A stretch of DNA of 64,000 nucleotides, taken from Xanthoparmelia taractica (taxonomy: Eukaryota; Ascomycota; Lecanoromycetes; Lecanorales; Parmeliaceae). The translations under genes and the position numbers were made by a program. The stretch spans positions 22,029 through 86,028 of the forward strand of contig JANQBS010000174.1 of assembly GCA_033085395.1 (NCBI GenBank), written 5' to 3'. Under the pieces are notes generated by a model, which made no database searches, was not told where the DNA came from, and saw nothing but the letters and a program-made list of their open reading frames with translations. Numbering within the stretch: the stretch's first letter is position 1; each line of letters opens with the position of its first letter. Shown here piece after piece: positions 11,836 through 22,906 of the stretch.

Positions 11836-14354
11836 GAGACTCAGAAGGATGTTTTCGTATCCTTCCGTAAGGGGACTGGGTAGTGCTCGGGAACTCAGCT
11901 TAGGGGGTAACAGCACCTAAGTTGTAGGACATTGAATGTCAGGATAGCAACCATGGGGAGAAAAAGATCTATGAATTAACCCTAACCTTAAGTAACATAT
12001 CTTTAGGCTATCACGCTCGGGGGGTTTGGAGAATAAGCCTGCACGCCCACATACCCTTCCCACGTTTGGGCTGGGCAACTCGGGGAGATAAGGTACTTCT
12101 AGACGGAAGGGGATGCTATATATCTTACGAAGTACCGAACCGCGTGGCTATGTGGAGTGAAAGCCTAAGTAAGGTAAGCCAACGCACACTAGTCCCCAAT
12201 ATAGGCATATAGCCTGAGGCTATGCATGGCACACAACCCCGTACCGTAACATTGAAATCATTAAGAAGTACAAAGTATCTCGAGAACGAGAAGCGCAACC
12301 TTGATCGCTAGGACTACCTACTTCGAGACTAAAGATGATCACTAAGGTAGATAGATAAGTAGTCCGTTCTTAAACAATAACTTTATTCCTACGCCGTCTA
12401 ACCAATTGACCATCCCCAAGCACAGGTCGTTTAGCCCATCGATGATATGATCCCATCAAGCTCAGAGCCCGGAACGGAAGTACTATAGCGGTCCAACGGA
12501 TGTCTCGGTTTCGGTTTCGGTTTCGGTTTCGGTTTCGGTTTTCGGTTTGGTCTATACAAAAAAAGCAGTCCAGATCCATTGGCTGAAGAAGCTAAAACGA
12601 GACAGAGGTAAGGTAAGTTTGACACTTTTGATCTCACGTGGGTTGCTGTATCATGCGTGTCACAAACTGCATGCATATATGGAACGGATTGATAGTACTA
12701 GAGGCCGCTCCTAGTGAGCCACTTGTGTGCTGGTAGCGTGCTGCCTAAGTCTTCTGTGGGGAGTGATCAAATGGTGCAGCTGTGACTCTACAGCGCGCCA
12801 ATCCTGTTAGTTGATATGAATGAGCTCCATACTTGAAACTTGACGTGCAAGAAAACCTAGCTGACTTCGAGTTGCTTCAATTGTAGGGACTTGCTCATGA
12901 GGTATTGCGCGTCCACTCGAACAAAAGTTCCTGCTTTTACAGGCTAGGATATGGCATGTCATGTGAACATTCGACCTTTCGGCCTTGCTGCCAGTGATGT
13001 TTACGTTGAAAGGATAAGAAACAAATTACACAGGTTATAGTGACGAACAATTTACGACTGCGAATGCGGATGTATGTGCGCAGACGATAGCAGTCTCACT
13101 AATTCAGGCATCTCCGGGGACCTGCCGAGTGATATCCCATCGGGGTCACTGGGATGGGCCCTCCTACTTCAAAATCAAGGTCCTGCTCTATGATTGCGTG
13201 CAGGAAGTCTACTGGGCGCAGCGTCTGAGTGTCACTCAGTGGAATAGTCGAAAACAGTTCGAGCTTTTCTCCACGCCCCGCGAAGGGCGCAGATGCAGCA
13301 CGCAACGAACGTTAAGATGAAGCTAAAAAGCGTTCGTGGAAGGCATCTTGGCCATATCCTCGACAATGAAGCTATCGTGTAGTCTGGCCGTACCGGGAAT
13401 CGAGTATTTGGCCGACATCTGCAACGAGCCGGAGAAATCGAGGGACCGACAACGAGCCGGGAACGTTTACCGAGTATTTGCGCTGGGCAAGCGTGGATTC
13501 TGAGCAAAGCCGAGAACTTTGTGAAGGTGCAGTCCTGGTAGGGAGTGTAGGAGAGGTGGAGGGGAAGGATAAAACCGCCAACACAATTCCTTAAACATTA
13601 AGGCCCTTTGAGAATAACTAGGTGAATATTGACATTCTCGGCCCGCCTCTTACCACAATGGCTGATGCTGCAAGAATTTCAAGCTATAAATCAAGGTCAC
13701 TGCAGGTTCTGTGCGCATAGGTCCACTATATACTAAGTCCAGTGAAATAGTCTGGAGAACCCAATCCCCAGAACTCGGCCACAGCGGTCATCTTTCTATC
13801 ACTTTTCATAATCATGAATGGAGATAGCACGTCGTAAACAAATATTACCCTTCTCCCGTCTCATCTCAGTATCGCCGTAAATAAGGTAACCGTCACTGCT
13901 GTCAATTAAACTTATGATTGATAGAAAAAATACCAAACCTTCAAAAAGTCCACAATAGGCCTTTCACGGCTTTACCCCAAACTGATCCAGGATCGATGGG
14001 TCTACTCTCCATCCATCCTTACGGCTTTGGCCAACTTATCCATTTGCTTCATAATAAGCAACCGGTGAGTGAGTGCATGCTGTGAAGCTGAAGCCGAGAG
14101 GGATAGATAACCTTCGGGCAGCTTTTCCCGGGGCTTGAGAAAAAATCGTTGCAGTTGAGTTGCCCAACTACCATTGTTATTCATAAACGCAAAATTCTGT
14201 GGGAAAGGGTATTAAACGATACCTTATTATTCCTTGGCGGCCACCCTGGGTAACCCGCTGACGTTTATTATCGTATATCCAACCATCAAAGACTTAGTTT
14301 GTGTAAGAAATAAAATCTATCTAATAGTAATATAATCTTTTAGATATCTAGGAT
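11836..14354. other. Non-coding stretch with a (TCGGTT)n microsatellite
   Basis: No supportable gene. The clearest structure is a hexanucleotide tract of TCGGTT units at 12505-12549. Other short frames are out of context and lack domains. Composition turns AT-rich from about 14280. Confidence 0.6.
12505..12549. repeat. Microsatellite (TCGGTT)n
   Basis: About seven imperfect head-to-tail TCGGTT units, the last ones TTCGGTTT. This is not the TTAGGG telomere motif. Confidence 0.9.
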
Positions 14355-15031
14355 ATTTAGCGTGTGCAGAAAGCTTGAGAATCCTTGGCGCAGTTTTTTG
14401 AGAATTTCATGCTTTTGCCACTCAAATCGAGACATTGCTCTCCACATCGTTAATTATCTATATTTAAGATTTTTTTTAATTCTTAAGGCTTTTATATAGT
14501 CTATATTTCTTACTATCTAAAAGATTAATCTAGAAAATCTGTCATGGAATATTTGATCATATGGACGTAGGGCTGGTCATGGCTAGCCTTGGCGCTCGCT
14601 TCTCCGTACTTAGCTGGCGCACACTCACTTAGCTAGATCAACAATTCATCCACCACACTCATTATTGAACCACATCAATATTGTTCCTTGACAAAATCTT
14701 TATAAATAGCGTAGTCGAAGTAGTAGTATTCTAGCATTATTACTACGCTAGAAATAAAAAAAAGAGACTTTACTTTAAGCTTTTTAAACTTTCTTAGTTT
14801 AAATCTAATCTTTCTCACGAAGCTCTATAGATTTCTAAAATTTACTATATCGTAATAAATAATAATATTTATATAATATAATATATAGCGCTAGAATCCT
14901 TATATTAGAACGATTATATCTATATAAGAAAATCTATAGATCTTGTTATTCTAGTAAATTTAATCTAAGATATGTGAAATAAAAATAAAAGTCTATGCCA
15001 AGGATTCTCAAGCTTCCTGCACACGCTAAAT
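14355..15031. mobile_element. AT-rich element bounded by 35-bp inverted repeats
   Basis: The 35 bp beginning ATTTAGCGTGTGCAG at 14355-14389 recur in reverse complement at 14997-15031 (ending CTGCACACGCTAAAT). They differ at one position, an A/G transition. The 600 bp between is very AT-rich, lacks open frames and looks RIP-mutated. The structure suggests a small inverted-repeat transposon or foldback element. I could not identify a target-site duplication. Confidence 0.65.
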
Positions 15032-16274
15032 TTTTTCGACTGTTACTTTTTATTTTTTTTTGGCTGGGGCCTAGGAAGGCGGCAGGCAATACCTTAGCGA
15101 GGCCTCTCTACTTCCTCTCGCAGCAGATTAGATTACTGAGTTCTCATACGATTGTCAACTCATTGGATTGCGTGCGGAGATTGAAGTAGGTACTTATAAA
15201 CAAGGCAGTAGGGATGGAGGAAAGAGGGGGGTAGGGGGAACCGTTGTTTACAGAATAGGTACGGATGGAATAGGCGTAGATAGCAGTATACATGTAGCAG
15301 AATAACCGGGTTTCAGATCAAAGTAGCTATTATGTGGTACTATACGTGAGTTGGATGTCATGTGAGATGGATTGGGCTTTCAGGCTGCATTTGTGTAGGG
15401 GTTCGCGGGAAAGAAGGGGGAGGGTCAAGAGGGAGGGTGAAGGATGAGGAATCCCATTTCTAAATCGTGGTATTAGGTTGAGGATTCAGTTATATTGGAC
15501 ACGGATACCGTGATACTTAAGGGCATTGTGAGCCTAGATAAACCTGCAGCGTTCTTCATAATCGACCTATCTAGTTCAGGACCATTCAAGTTATCTGCAC
15601 CTCTCGGGCTGCAAGTAGACTCTGGGAAAGGCTAATCGGCGGAAGTCATTATCGATGCTTAACCTCGACTTCGTGATACTGGAACCTCGGTAGCCCTTTA
15701 ATGCCCCTTCGGTAGGCATCTTTACAGACCAAAGAACTAGAATCCTTAGTAAGGAACCTTTGTCCGATCTAGTGAAGCTCTGATTGCAGAAATGCGAGAC
15801 CGATGCACTCGTTCAGCAGCGATTATTTCACTTCATCACCACCTTAGAAGACACACCAGTGCGGCAACGACTTCTTCACAATAACCGAATCAGCATTGCT
15901 TATGCAAACACTAAACACCTTGTCCCTGATGGATCGCTGACATCTTATGCAGACACTAAACAACTTGTTCATGATGGACTGCTAGTGAGTTTTGAAAGCA
16001 GGTTTCCGAGAATGTTGCGACGAGCTGAAGACAGAACCGGATATTATGTCCCAGTAGGCGTGCTTCAAAAGACCACAGTATCAGCATCTGGATTACCAAT
16101 TGGTAGAGGTTGATGTGTGTACCTCAATGTCAAACACAGAATGTTTTCAGTGGTGTCGGGCCGCTTCTAAGAGAGTATCACGAGTTTTAGAGTGCCTAGA
16201 ACGCTCCTTTCTCTTCGGATTTGTTGAGTTCGTCGTGCACACTGTGTTCATTCTCCAATTTTTCTATGTCTTCC
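15032..16274. other. Intergenic with a 2-unit tandem duplication
   Basis: No convincing gene. At about 15898-15986 there is a diverged tandem duplication of roughly 48 bp built around TTATGCA.ACACTAAACA followed by CTTGT..ATGATGGA. A frame across it has no ATG start. Confidence 0.5.
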
Positions 16275-16830
16275 TTATGAACCTTGCTTCTCGCCTTCTT
16301 CGTATCCTTCTGTAAGTATTTTCTCTTTTTGCTTCCATTCAGGTTCAGATTCTTGCCCTCTTGATGTACCTAGATAACCACTCTGATGGATGATGGTGTT
16401 GACTATGGACGCTACCATAATACTCGTTGGTAGAGAGATCTGTATGCTGTGGGCTAAGGGCTCATCGAACAACACGAAATGTCTTGTGATTGACGCTATA
16501 GCGGCAGCACCAACTGCTGCGACTAGAGAGTATTTATGATATCGATATTCTTGGCAGGAGCTGTAAAGGTAAAGCGTGGCCAGTGTAAACATTGCTAGAG
16601 CACACTCGAAGGCTGCAGGTGACGGATCATCGAAGGCGAAGGATAAGGATATTGGGACGCCGGCATAGTTCTGTTGTCAAACATCAGCACTTGAAGATAC
16701 AATATACCATCAGCATCACTACCTCCAGTTGCTGACAGCTCTCCCACGCAGCAGAGCTGTGCGACGGATCATATCTGCTGATAATGATTGCGCTTGAAAT
16801 CTGAACGACAACCGATATTGCGTCTAGCAT
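16275..16830 (-). CDS. Hypothetical small multi-pass membrane protein
   Basis: Two exons on the minus strand, 16830-16723 and 16670-16275, give 167 aa. The 52-nt intron has a GTAGTG donor and a CAACAG acceptor and joins in phase 0 (ESCQQLE to NYAGVPISL). I do not recognise the family. Hydrophobic segments are visible at about residues 5-18, 57-78 (CALAMFTLATLYLY), 85-105 (YSLVAAVGAAAIASI) and 115-135 (IQISLPTSIMVASIVNTII). The C-terminal 35 residues are polar and charged (Glu/Lys/Gln). The start is the first in-frame ATG; an upstream exon is possible because the frame stays open a little further 5'. The clean splice structure and protein-like hydrophobic periodicity support a real gene. Confidence 0.6.
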
Positions 16831-16930
16831 GTTCTTTCCAATGGTGTTCCTGCGGCTTATTCTAAGAGGTGGTGTCTTGGTGGAATGGGGTTGAGGTTAA
16901 AAAGTCTGGGTTCTTTCCGACGAGGCTGAG

Positions 16931-17136
16931 TGTGGGGCATAGGGGTCGCACAATTGCTTATGTAAGCATTCCTTCCGATCTGTCTTGTTTGCCATCAAAT
17001 TTGCCCCTCCAAGGCTTAATAAGTAGCCTAGCCCTATATAGCAAGTTGCGAGTCTCCCCATTGCAAGCAAATTGCGTTTCCAAATGCGGTTAGTACACAA
17101 TGATCGCAAGTTGCGAACCCACCCCTAGTGGGGCAT
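16931..17136. repeat. Possible MITE with short imperfect inverted ends
   Basis: Ends read TGTGGGGCATAGGGGT and, reverse-complemented from the right, TGCCCCACTAGGGGT. Inside, CGCACAATTGCTTATGTAAG (16947-16966, extending to 16969) recurs inverted at 56273-56295. The match suggests a dispersed miniature element, but only part of it is shared. Confidence 0.4.
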
Positions 17137-17678
17137 GATTAAAGTAGCGCTATTCGTAAAAGCGGCCTGTGGGACCACTTACATCTATCAACCTTAACAA
17201 CCATAGAAAAGTCGTTGCACGTCCAACAATCAGTTCAACGACTCTCCTTACGCATTTCGTGGGGCATAAAATCCAGGTTAAATAAAATGAAAAGCATTTT
17301 TTTGTACAATTACCAACAGCACAATTGCAAACAGCACCCTAGCTTTTCCGTATGAGAGCTTTTAACTGGATAGTCTCACTTAATTGAAAATCCTTGCTCT
17401 TTTCCTCCGGGACATCGCTCTCTGAACTGCCGTCGCTTCATCACGCGTAAGTGCGAGTCCAATACCTGACAGGCAGTGTAATTAATGCCCGTGCATCCTC
17501 TAGACAAGGTGAAAGTAGCTGCTGAGCACGCAGGCCTGCACAACGACGGCGATTCCCAAGCTATATACTACAAACCATCCCGCAAGGCTAGGACACCGAA
17601 TGAGAACCGAAGCGACGGGACGAACCCTGAGCAGCCTCCCTCTTCAAACCGGTCTCAGAATTATACTCAATCTCGGAT

Positions 17679-19022
17679 ATGTTCCAACAAGACTTGAAGA
17701 GCTTGGACCACAAATGTTCCCCGGAATCTTCTCACCGCTTCCAATATCACGCCGATACCGGGACGAAGAGCCACAGGAGGCCCAGTATCCACCACGATGC
17801 TATCATCCTACAGCCTGAGTCCAGACCTATATCTCATGAACAGCTTGTAGTAGAAGTCAAGGGGATCTACGCTGGGTTGGTTATGGTCGAAGCGAAGTGC
17901 AACGTCAGGAAGCTCGAACACGACTTACCCAAGCCTACTCAAGAGCTCTACGGTCCACTATCCGCGGGCTCCATGGTGATTCTCGGCCTGTTACTTTGGG
18001 ATATCAAGACTAAGCGGTCGATCGAGAGAATGATCCACCTTGCTGATCAAAATACCTCTGGGAGTCTGCCTTCGCCGACGTTGGAGGTTTTGCTGGCAGA
18101 TTGCAAGGCATTCTGGGGTAGTCTCAATACCGGCTACTGCTCGCGAATCGGTCAACATGCTGCTTTGGTCTCGAATAGTCTCAGGCGAAGGTGGTTATCT
18201 CTAAATCCCTCGCTCTCTCTACCATTCCTAGCTTTTTGTCTGCCTGTGGTAAGAGGAAGCCCAATCGGAAATCCAGACGAGACCAATGAATCTTCCAGTA
18301 TCGCGCCTTCATTGCCTCTGCTTGTAGGGTCTCTGTACGGTGGATTTGCAGTAGCGGCTCTTGCTATGGCTAACTCCTTAGCTAAACAAAAAGGTCCTAT
18401 CCGAGTATGGGGATGCATGATGGGCATATCAGCCTATGGTTGGTGGGTGGTGAGAAACGATGCAACTGCATCGGCTTCCCTTTCCATAACGTGAGTGACG
18501 TCCTAATCAGCAAAGACAGTGCGTTCCTAAATGTCCACTAGAAATCTGGGTGTTTGGGCCATTTCCGCCTTTCAGTACGGCAACGCCACCTTCCAGGAGT
18601 TCAGAATACCCGAAAGGTCGGTCGTCTAGCTTTAACGGCAACGATTCACATTACTGACATTGCCCAGGATGTCATTGATTACTCTACTTGGGGCACTCAT
18701 ACTTGACATGGCTATCGTGAGATTCATAACGCAAAGCGAAGCCCCAATTTCGCAATCTGACCTCCTCAGCCTATCGCCGCCCGCTATGAGTCTGAGCTTG
18801 GCTATTACAGCTAATCTTTTTGGTTGTCTCCGAAACCAGCCTCCATCACCGCCACCACGTCATGGGACGGAGATTGGAGACTCTGAATTTAGGGGTGACT
18901 CATACATTGAAGGCTCCTTTCAGCAACGCATAGCTGTTCCAGACTTGAAGACCTCTCGCCTTCATCTGCTTGGCAGCCCCCTCAACGAGGATCCCACCAG
19001 AATATGGGAAAACGATGACTAA
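17679..19022 (+). CDS. Hypothetical protein with membrane segments
   Basis: Three exons, 17679-18490, 18542-18616 and 18668-19022, give 413 aa. Both introns are 51 nt (GTGAGT...CTAG and GTCGGT...CCAG) and the joins keep frame: SIT-NLGVWAISAFQYGNATF and IPER-MSLITLLGALILDM. I do not recognise a domain. The N-terminal 70 residues are polar. Hydrophobic stretches occur at about residues 100-115 (SAGSMVILGLLLWDI), 180-195 (SLPFLAFCLPVV), 214-232 (LPLLVGSLYGGFAVAALAM), 243-257 (CMMGISAYGWWVV) and 300-320, suggesting an integral membrane protein. The start is the first ATG that reads through. An overlapping upstream frame (17485-17697) might supply a longer N terminus only with a frameshift. Uncertain function; good splice evidence. 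Confidence 0.65.
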
Positions 19023-20181
19023 CAACTGTTGTACTCGACGAACTCTCATGTGATCTCGAATGTATCCTCATTTTAGAAAGACATGTATACTTGGAAGCTC
19101 TGTAAATCTCCCTGTTAGGCTCGTAGAGCCGATGGCTCCGCTGATACTTTACAGACGCGGCCTATTGAACGACATCTACACTACGCCTGTTCTAAATGAG
19201 AAGATTTACAACAAACGGCTACGTCCTGGGCATGACTCAAAACTGCTTAAAGACGGCCCTCCCGCGACTCCAAGGTCCTTCCATCACCTGACCAATCTCA
19301 ATAACGTTACGATATCCGATGATCATGGTCGTCACGTATCCCTGCGCATCGCAGATCGCAAACAGTTGTGATCACATCCTCGAAGACTGATAAGCCTTCC
19401 AGCAGCATTCTGATCTGCCGATGCTTCAGAAGTATGAGTGAAGGATGAACACTTCGAAGGCAAATGATGCCCAAGCAGAGTACTGCATTCAGGCCATTCA
19501 AAAAAAACTCATGGCGATTGACCTGTGTCTCTATATATATGCCTCTTCACATTATCATCTCGACTTTCTGAAACCGCACTTTGAAAGGTTCATTGAGTGT
19601 TGAGGTGATATCGTAACGGTATAGTATATAAACCAAATCGCTAATAGCGTCAATCCAAACCCATTTGTAGCCTGCATTCGTGAATCTGTTTCTACATATA
19701 CAGTATCAAAATCACGTAAACTTATCTCTTCAACGTGTATTGCTTAGACTTGGGCATACTCCCTCCTGTACCGCCGATGATTTCATCCATTGAGATGCCC
19801 CTCGTCACACAAGCCTCGCCACAACCTAGTCTGAAGAATCAAAGCCTCGATGTGCCCATTTACCCACATCCGATTGCTCCATACGTAGCAATGGTCCGAA
19901 GCTCCGACAACGATCCCAACCTCGACCTCGCATACGCCCAATTGGACGCTTACAGCTGGGCCTGGCATTCTGGGTCCAGAGTGCACATATTCCTAATTTG
20001 TACTGGATGTCTATTTGATGAACATCAGAATTGGCGCTCACGCTGAGTTCGTTAAGCAGAATGACCGGAGTCGAAGCGAAATCTCCAATCCGCGTGGTAT
20101 ATATATCGCTAAGAGTAACGTGGTGTCGGTAGCGTGCCCACTGAGTGTCTGGAAGATTGAGCGGGTTAACCTTTGATTCTA
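19023..20181. other. Intergenic, no gene seen
   Basis: Only short frames, the longest (about 100 codons near 19735-20046) lacking an ATG start and any recognisable motif. Confidence 0.5.
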
Positions 20182-20347
20182 TATTGCGGTTCCGAAGCGC
20201 AACACTAACATTGACGGTTGCAGGAGTACCGATATCGTTGTCAAGGAGGAAAGAAAATGAAGATCTTTTGCACCGCCATCAGAACCCCCACTAAATTACC
20301 TAGTGCGAATCTAATCCTAATTGAGTTAGGCTAGGGCTAAGTCGGTA
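20182..20347. repeat. Dispersed repeat, copy B
   Basis: Same-orientation match to 7678-7866 upstream of MetAP2. It shares ATATTGCGGTTC, AGCGCAACACT, CGGTTGCAGG, ATCGTTGTCAAG and AACCCCCACT, ending around CGGTAC in both. No gene lies directly 3' of the equivalent end here, so the MetAP2 coding sequence itself was not copied. Confidence 0.6.
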
Positions 20348-20523
20348 CTATGTAGGTGATCTGGGGGTGAACGCAGTCTGTAAGGTAGGCATAACGATAA
20401 GACCGGAGACTGCACGAACATCAACCATGTCAATTCAAGACTCTTAACAATTAGAGCAGACTCCTTCTCGGCGCGCTCCGAGTTAAAAAGGCCAACACAG
20501 AAGACCCTTATAGTTGAGCCCGA

Positions 20524-22751
20524 ATGGGCCGACAAGCCTACCTGACCCGCGTATGTTTGGTGAGTACTGGGGTAGCAACTCTGCTATTGATTGGCTATTC
20601 CCTTTCATAAAGATTATGTATGACATCACAGGATCTTGAAGACTTTTCTATTTTCCCGCTACCCTTGTTCGGTTATCTTAGATCAAGATCATACGGAGAC
20701 CTTGTTAGCAATTAGCACTTGCCTACGTTTAATCAGCCAGCAGGTAGAACTTATGATCTAACGGAATCTCGTCAGGGCCGATCTGCATTTGAACCACTGA
20801 CAGAGACAGTCAATGCAGAGAAAGAAACACAAGTTCTGCAAAGCACAGCAAATAACCCGGAGGAAACCACAGAGACAGACACAAACATAATTCGCCCAAT
20901 AGACTCTGGGTCTTACCAACAGCAATATGATCGAAAAGGCTATCCGGAGAATCCTACCTCGAGAGCTCTGAGCAGGCAGTCAAGAAGAGCCATCAATGAT
21001 ATTCTAACCACAGTGGGTGTATGTGTTGGAGTAGATGCCGATGGTCAGATAAGGCCAGTCCATGATGGTAGCCCAATCGCTCTGGACAAGTCTAAGGTCA
21101 CTCGCATCGTCAGAGAGAATGAAATCGGCATGCTCATTGGCTTGGCGGAGGCAGCTCTAGGTGACTTGGCTGCCATGTGGACTGATGGTTTGAGATGCAG
21201 GTTACAGGTATGGGGATAAAAGTGAAGCACGTGAAGGGATATTGACCGCAGAGGTAGACGTTTCGCGCATTTTCCGGGGTACCTCTGATGACAATCATCA
21301 AATTAGATTGGATGAGATTTGGCTACCTGAAGTTCCTGTTTACAGGATGTCCCGCTGATACGGCATACCTACTTCTCAACATTGCTCGATTTCTAGCTGT
21401 GAGGGTAGGTATTGAGAGAATTGCTAGCCGGCTTCGTCCACCTTCCGATTCTGGCTTCATGCAGGGGATCAAATGGTTCCTCTTGAAGAATGCAGGACGA
21501 TTGTGGGTCCTACTCCACGGGACCCAATCCCTCTATGCTGACATCGGGGAAAACAGGTTCAACTTGACAATTTTTGGGCTTCTGAGCCCTTTGAGAATCT
21601 ATGCGACATTACAGCATCAACTTCTCATTGCTGCATGGCGACCTCTTCCGCCTCCCGAATTCTTCAACCCGTTCTCACCGTCATCACCTTTACGCCTACC
21701 TCGTCTCCCAGATCGACTAGACGGCGCCTCTTGCGTTCGGTTTTTAGCGTCCCTCGCTGTCAATCCAGTGGTCTTGTTAGGTGTACAAGCGTGGATTAGA
21801 CCTCTAGTTCAACGCAAGGTCCAGAAATACACGCACGCCGCTCTGCCTGCACCGGACTTTCCCGACATATATTCTCTTCAGGCGGCCATTGAAGACGAGA
21901 TCGATAGGGACAACATTCCTGGCCTCGGTAACGCAGTCGACACCCCCGAGCTATGGGAAAGCAGAAGCGTAAAGGAAGAGCTCGCAAAGGACCTGCAGTA
22001 CATCGGTAGGAACTTTCAGATCCTACACGACAAATTCTGGACTCTATTCGCGAGCACATCCAAAGAATCCAGCCTCCCACCCCCAACGGAACCACTACCA
22101 ACTCCACCACCAACACCCGCCTCCCTGGAACCCCTCGAAGACGACCCCTCCCCGCCTTCCCCGTCCTACGACCCCTCCTCATCCTCCGCCTCCCGCCCCT
22201 CGTCACCACGCCCTAACATCGAAATCACCGGCTCCACCACCTCAAGCGGCACCGTCCACATGAGCGTCTCCATCCCCGTACGCAGCTCGTCCCTACCCCA
22301 TCGCCACCGCCGTCGGAGCTCCGACAGCCATCCAGGACCTTCTTCGCCGTCCGCACCGGGTCCTACGACAAGTCTCCACTACCCTAACCACCGCATCACG
22401 ACTCTCACCGCACAGGCTGCCGACAGCATGGCGCAGCACCTCGCCGGCTGCATCACCGACGTCCTCCTCCTCCCGCTCGAGGCGCTGTACGTGCGCTCTG
22501 TCGCGTTGTGGTTCCTCTGTTCGCCTGCTGCCGGTGCCGGGGCGACAGGGTTGGCGGAAACGTGGGTGTATCCGCTCGGTGCGTGGTTCGGGGACGGGTG
22601 GGGAGGAGGGTGGAGAGGCGTGGCTGATTATGTGGGCAAGATGGTGCTTGTGCAGGGGCTTGAAAGGGGTATCGGGGTTGCTGTTTGGCAGGTTAGCGTG
22701 GGGTTGAGTTGGTGGGTGGGGAGGAAGTGGTTTGAGTGGGGGAGGCAATGA
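20524..22751 (+). CDS. Hypothetical membrane-associated protein, Pro/Ser-rich middle
   Basis: The large frame 20716-21219 has no usable ATG, but a 27-nt exon at 20524-20550 (MGRQAYLTR) with a GTATGT donor joins it in frame (acceptor at 20715). Later joins are less certain. One workable model ends exon 2 near 21184, uses a small exon 21252-21278 (VDVSRIFRG) and an intron 21279-21345 ending TTTACAG, then exon 21346-22751. The product is about 640 aa. The first third is polar and hydrophilic. The middle has hydrophobic stretches (TAYLLLNIARFLAV, FLASLAVNPVVLLGV). A Pro/Ser-rich linker spans about 22075-22390. The C-terminal part contains DVLLLPLEALYVRSVALWFL and a Trp/Gly-rich end. I do not recognise the family. 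It converges on SPP2 at 155 bp. Confidence 0.65.
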
Positions 22752-22906
22752 TTTCGTACGGATGGGAGATCAGGCCATATGCGTCACGTTTGAGTCTTGA
22801 GCATTCGAAGGCATAAGATACCCCCATCTTTGGGCGCTTTGAGCTATATCTTCTCATTTACATTATGTGATAGGCTTCATCCATCGTCAACTAAACCATA
22901 TATGTA

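Noticed and set aside
11976..11990. TTAACCCTAACCTTAA resembles telomere repeat
   Set aside because: Only about two units, internal position; no telomere array.
12431..12676. Pro/Lys repeat frame (KPKPKPKPKPK)
   Set aside because: Translation of the TCGGTT microsatellite.
15784..16113. 109-codon frame with an internal duplication
   Set aside because: No ATG start; the apparent protein repeat is explained by a short DNA tandem duplication.
19735..20046. 103-codon frame
   Set aside because: GTG start only, no motif, no flanking exon structure.
22293..22748. Minus-strand Pro/Arg-rich frames opposite the 20.5-22.7 kb gene
   Set aside because: Composition is the mirror of the Ser/Pro/Gly-rich plus-strand coding sequence.
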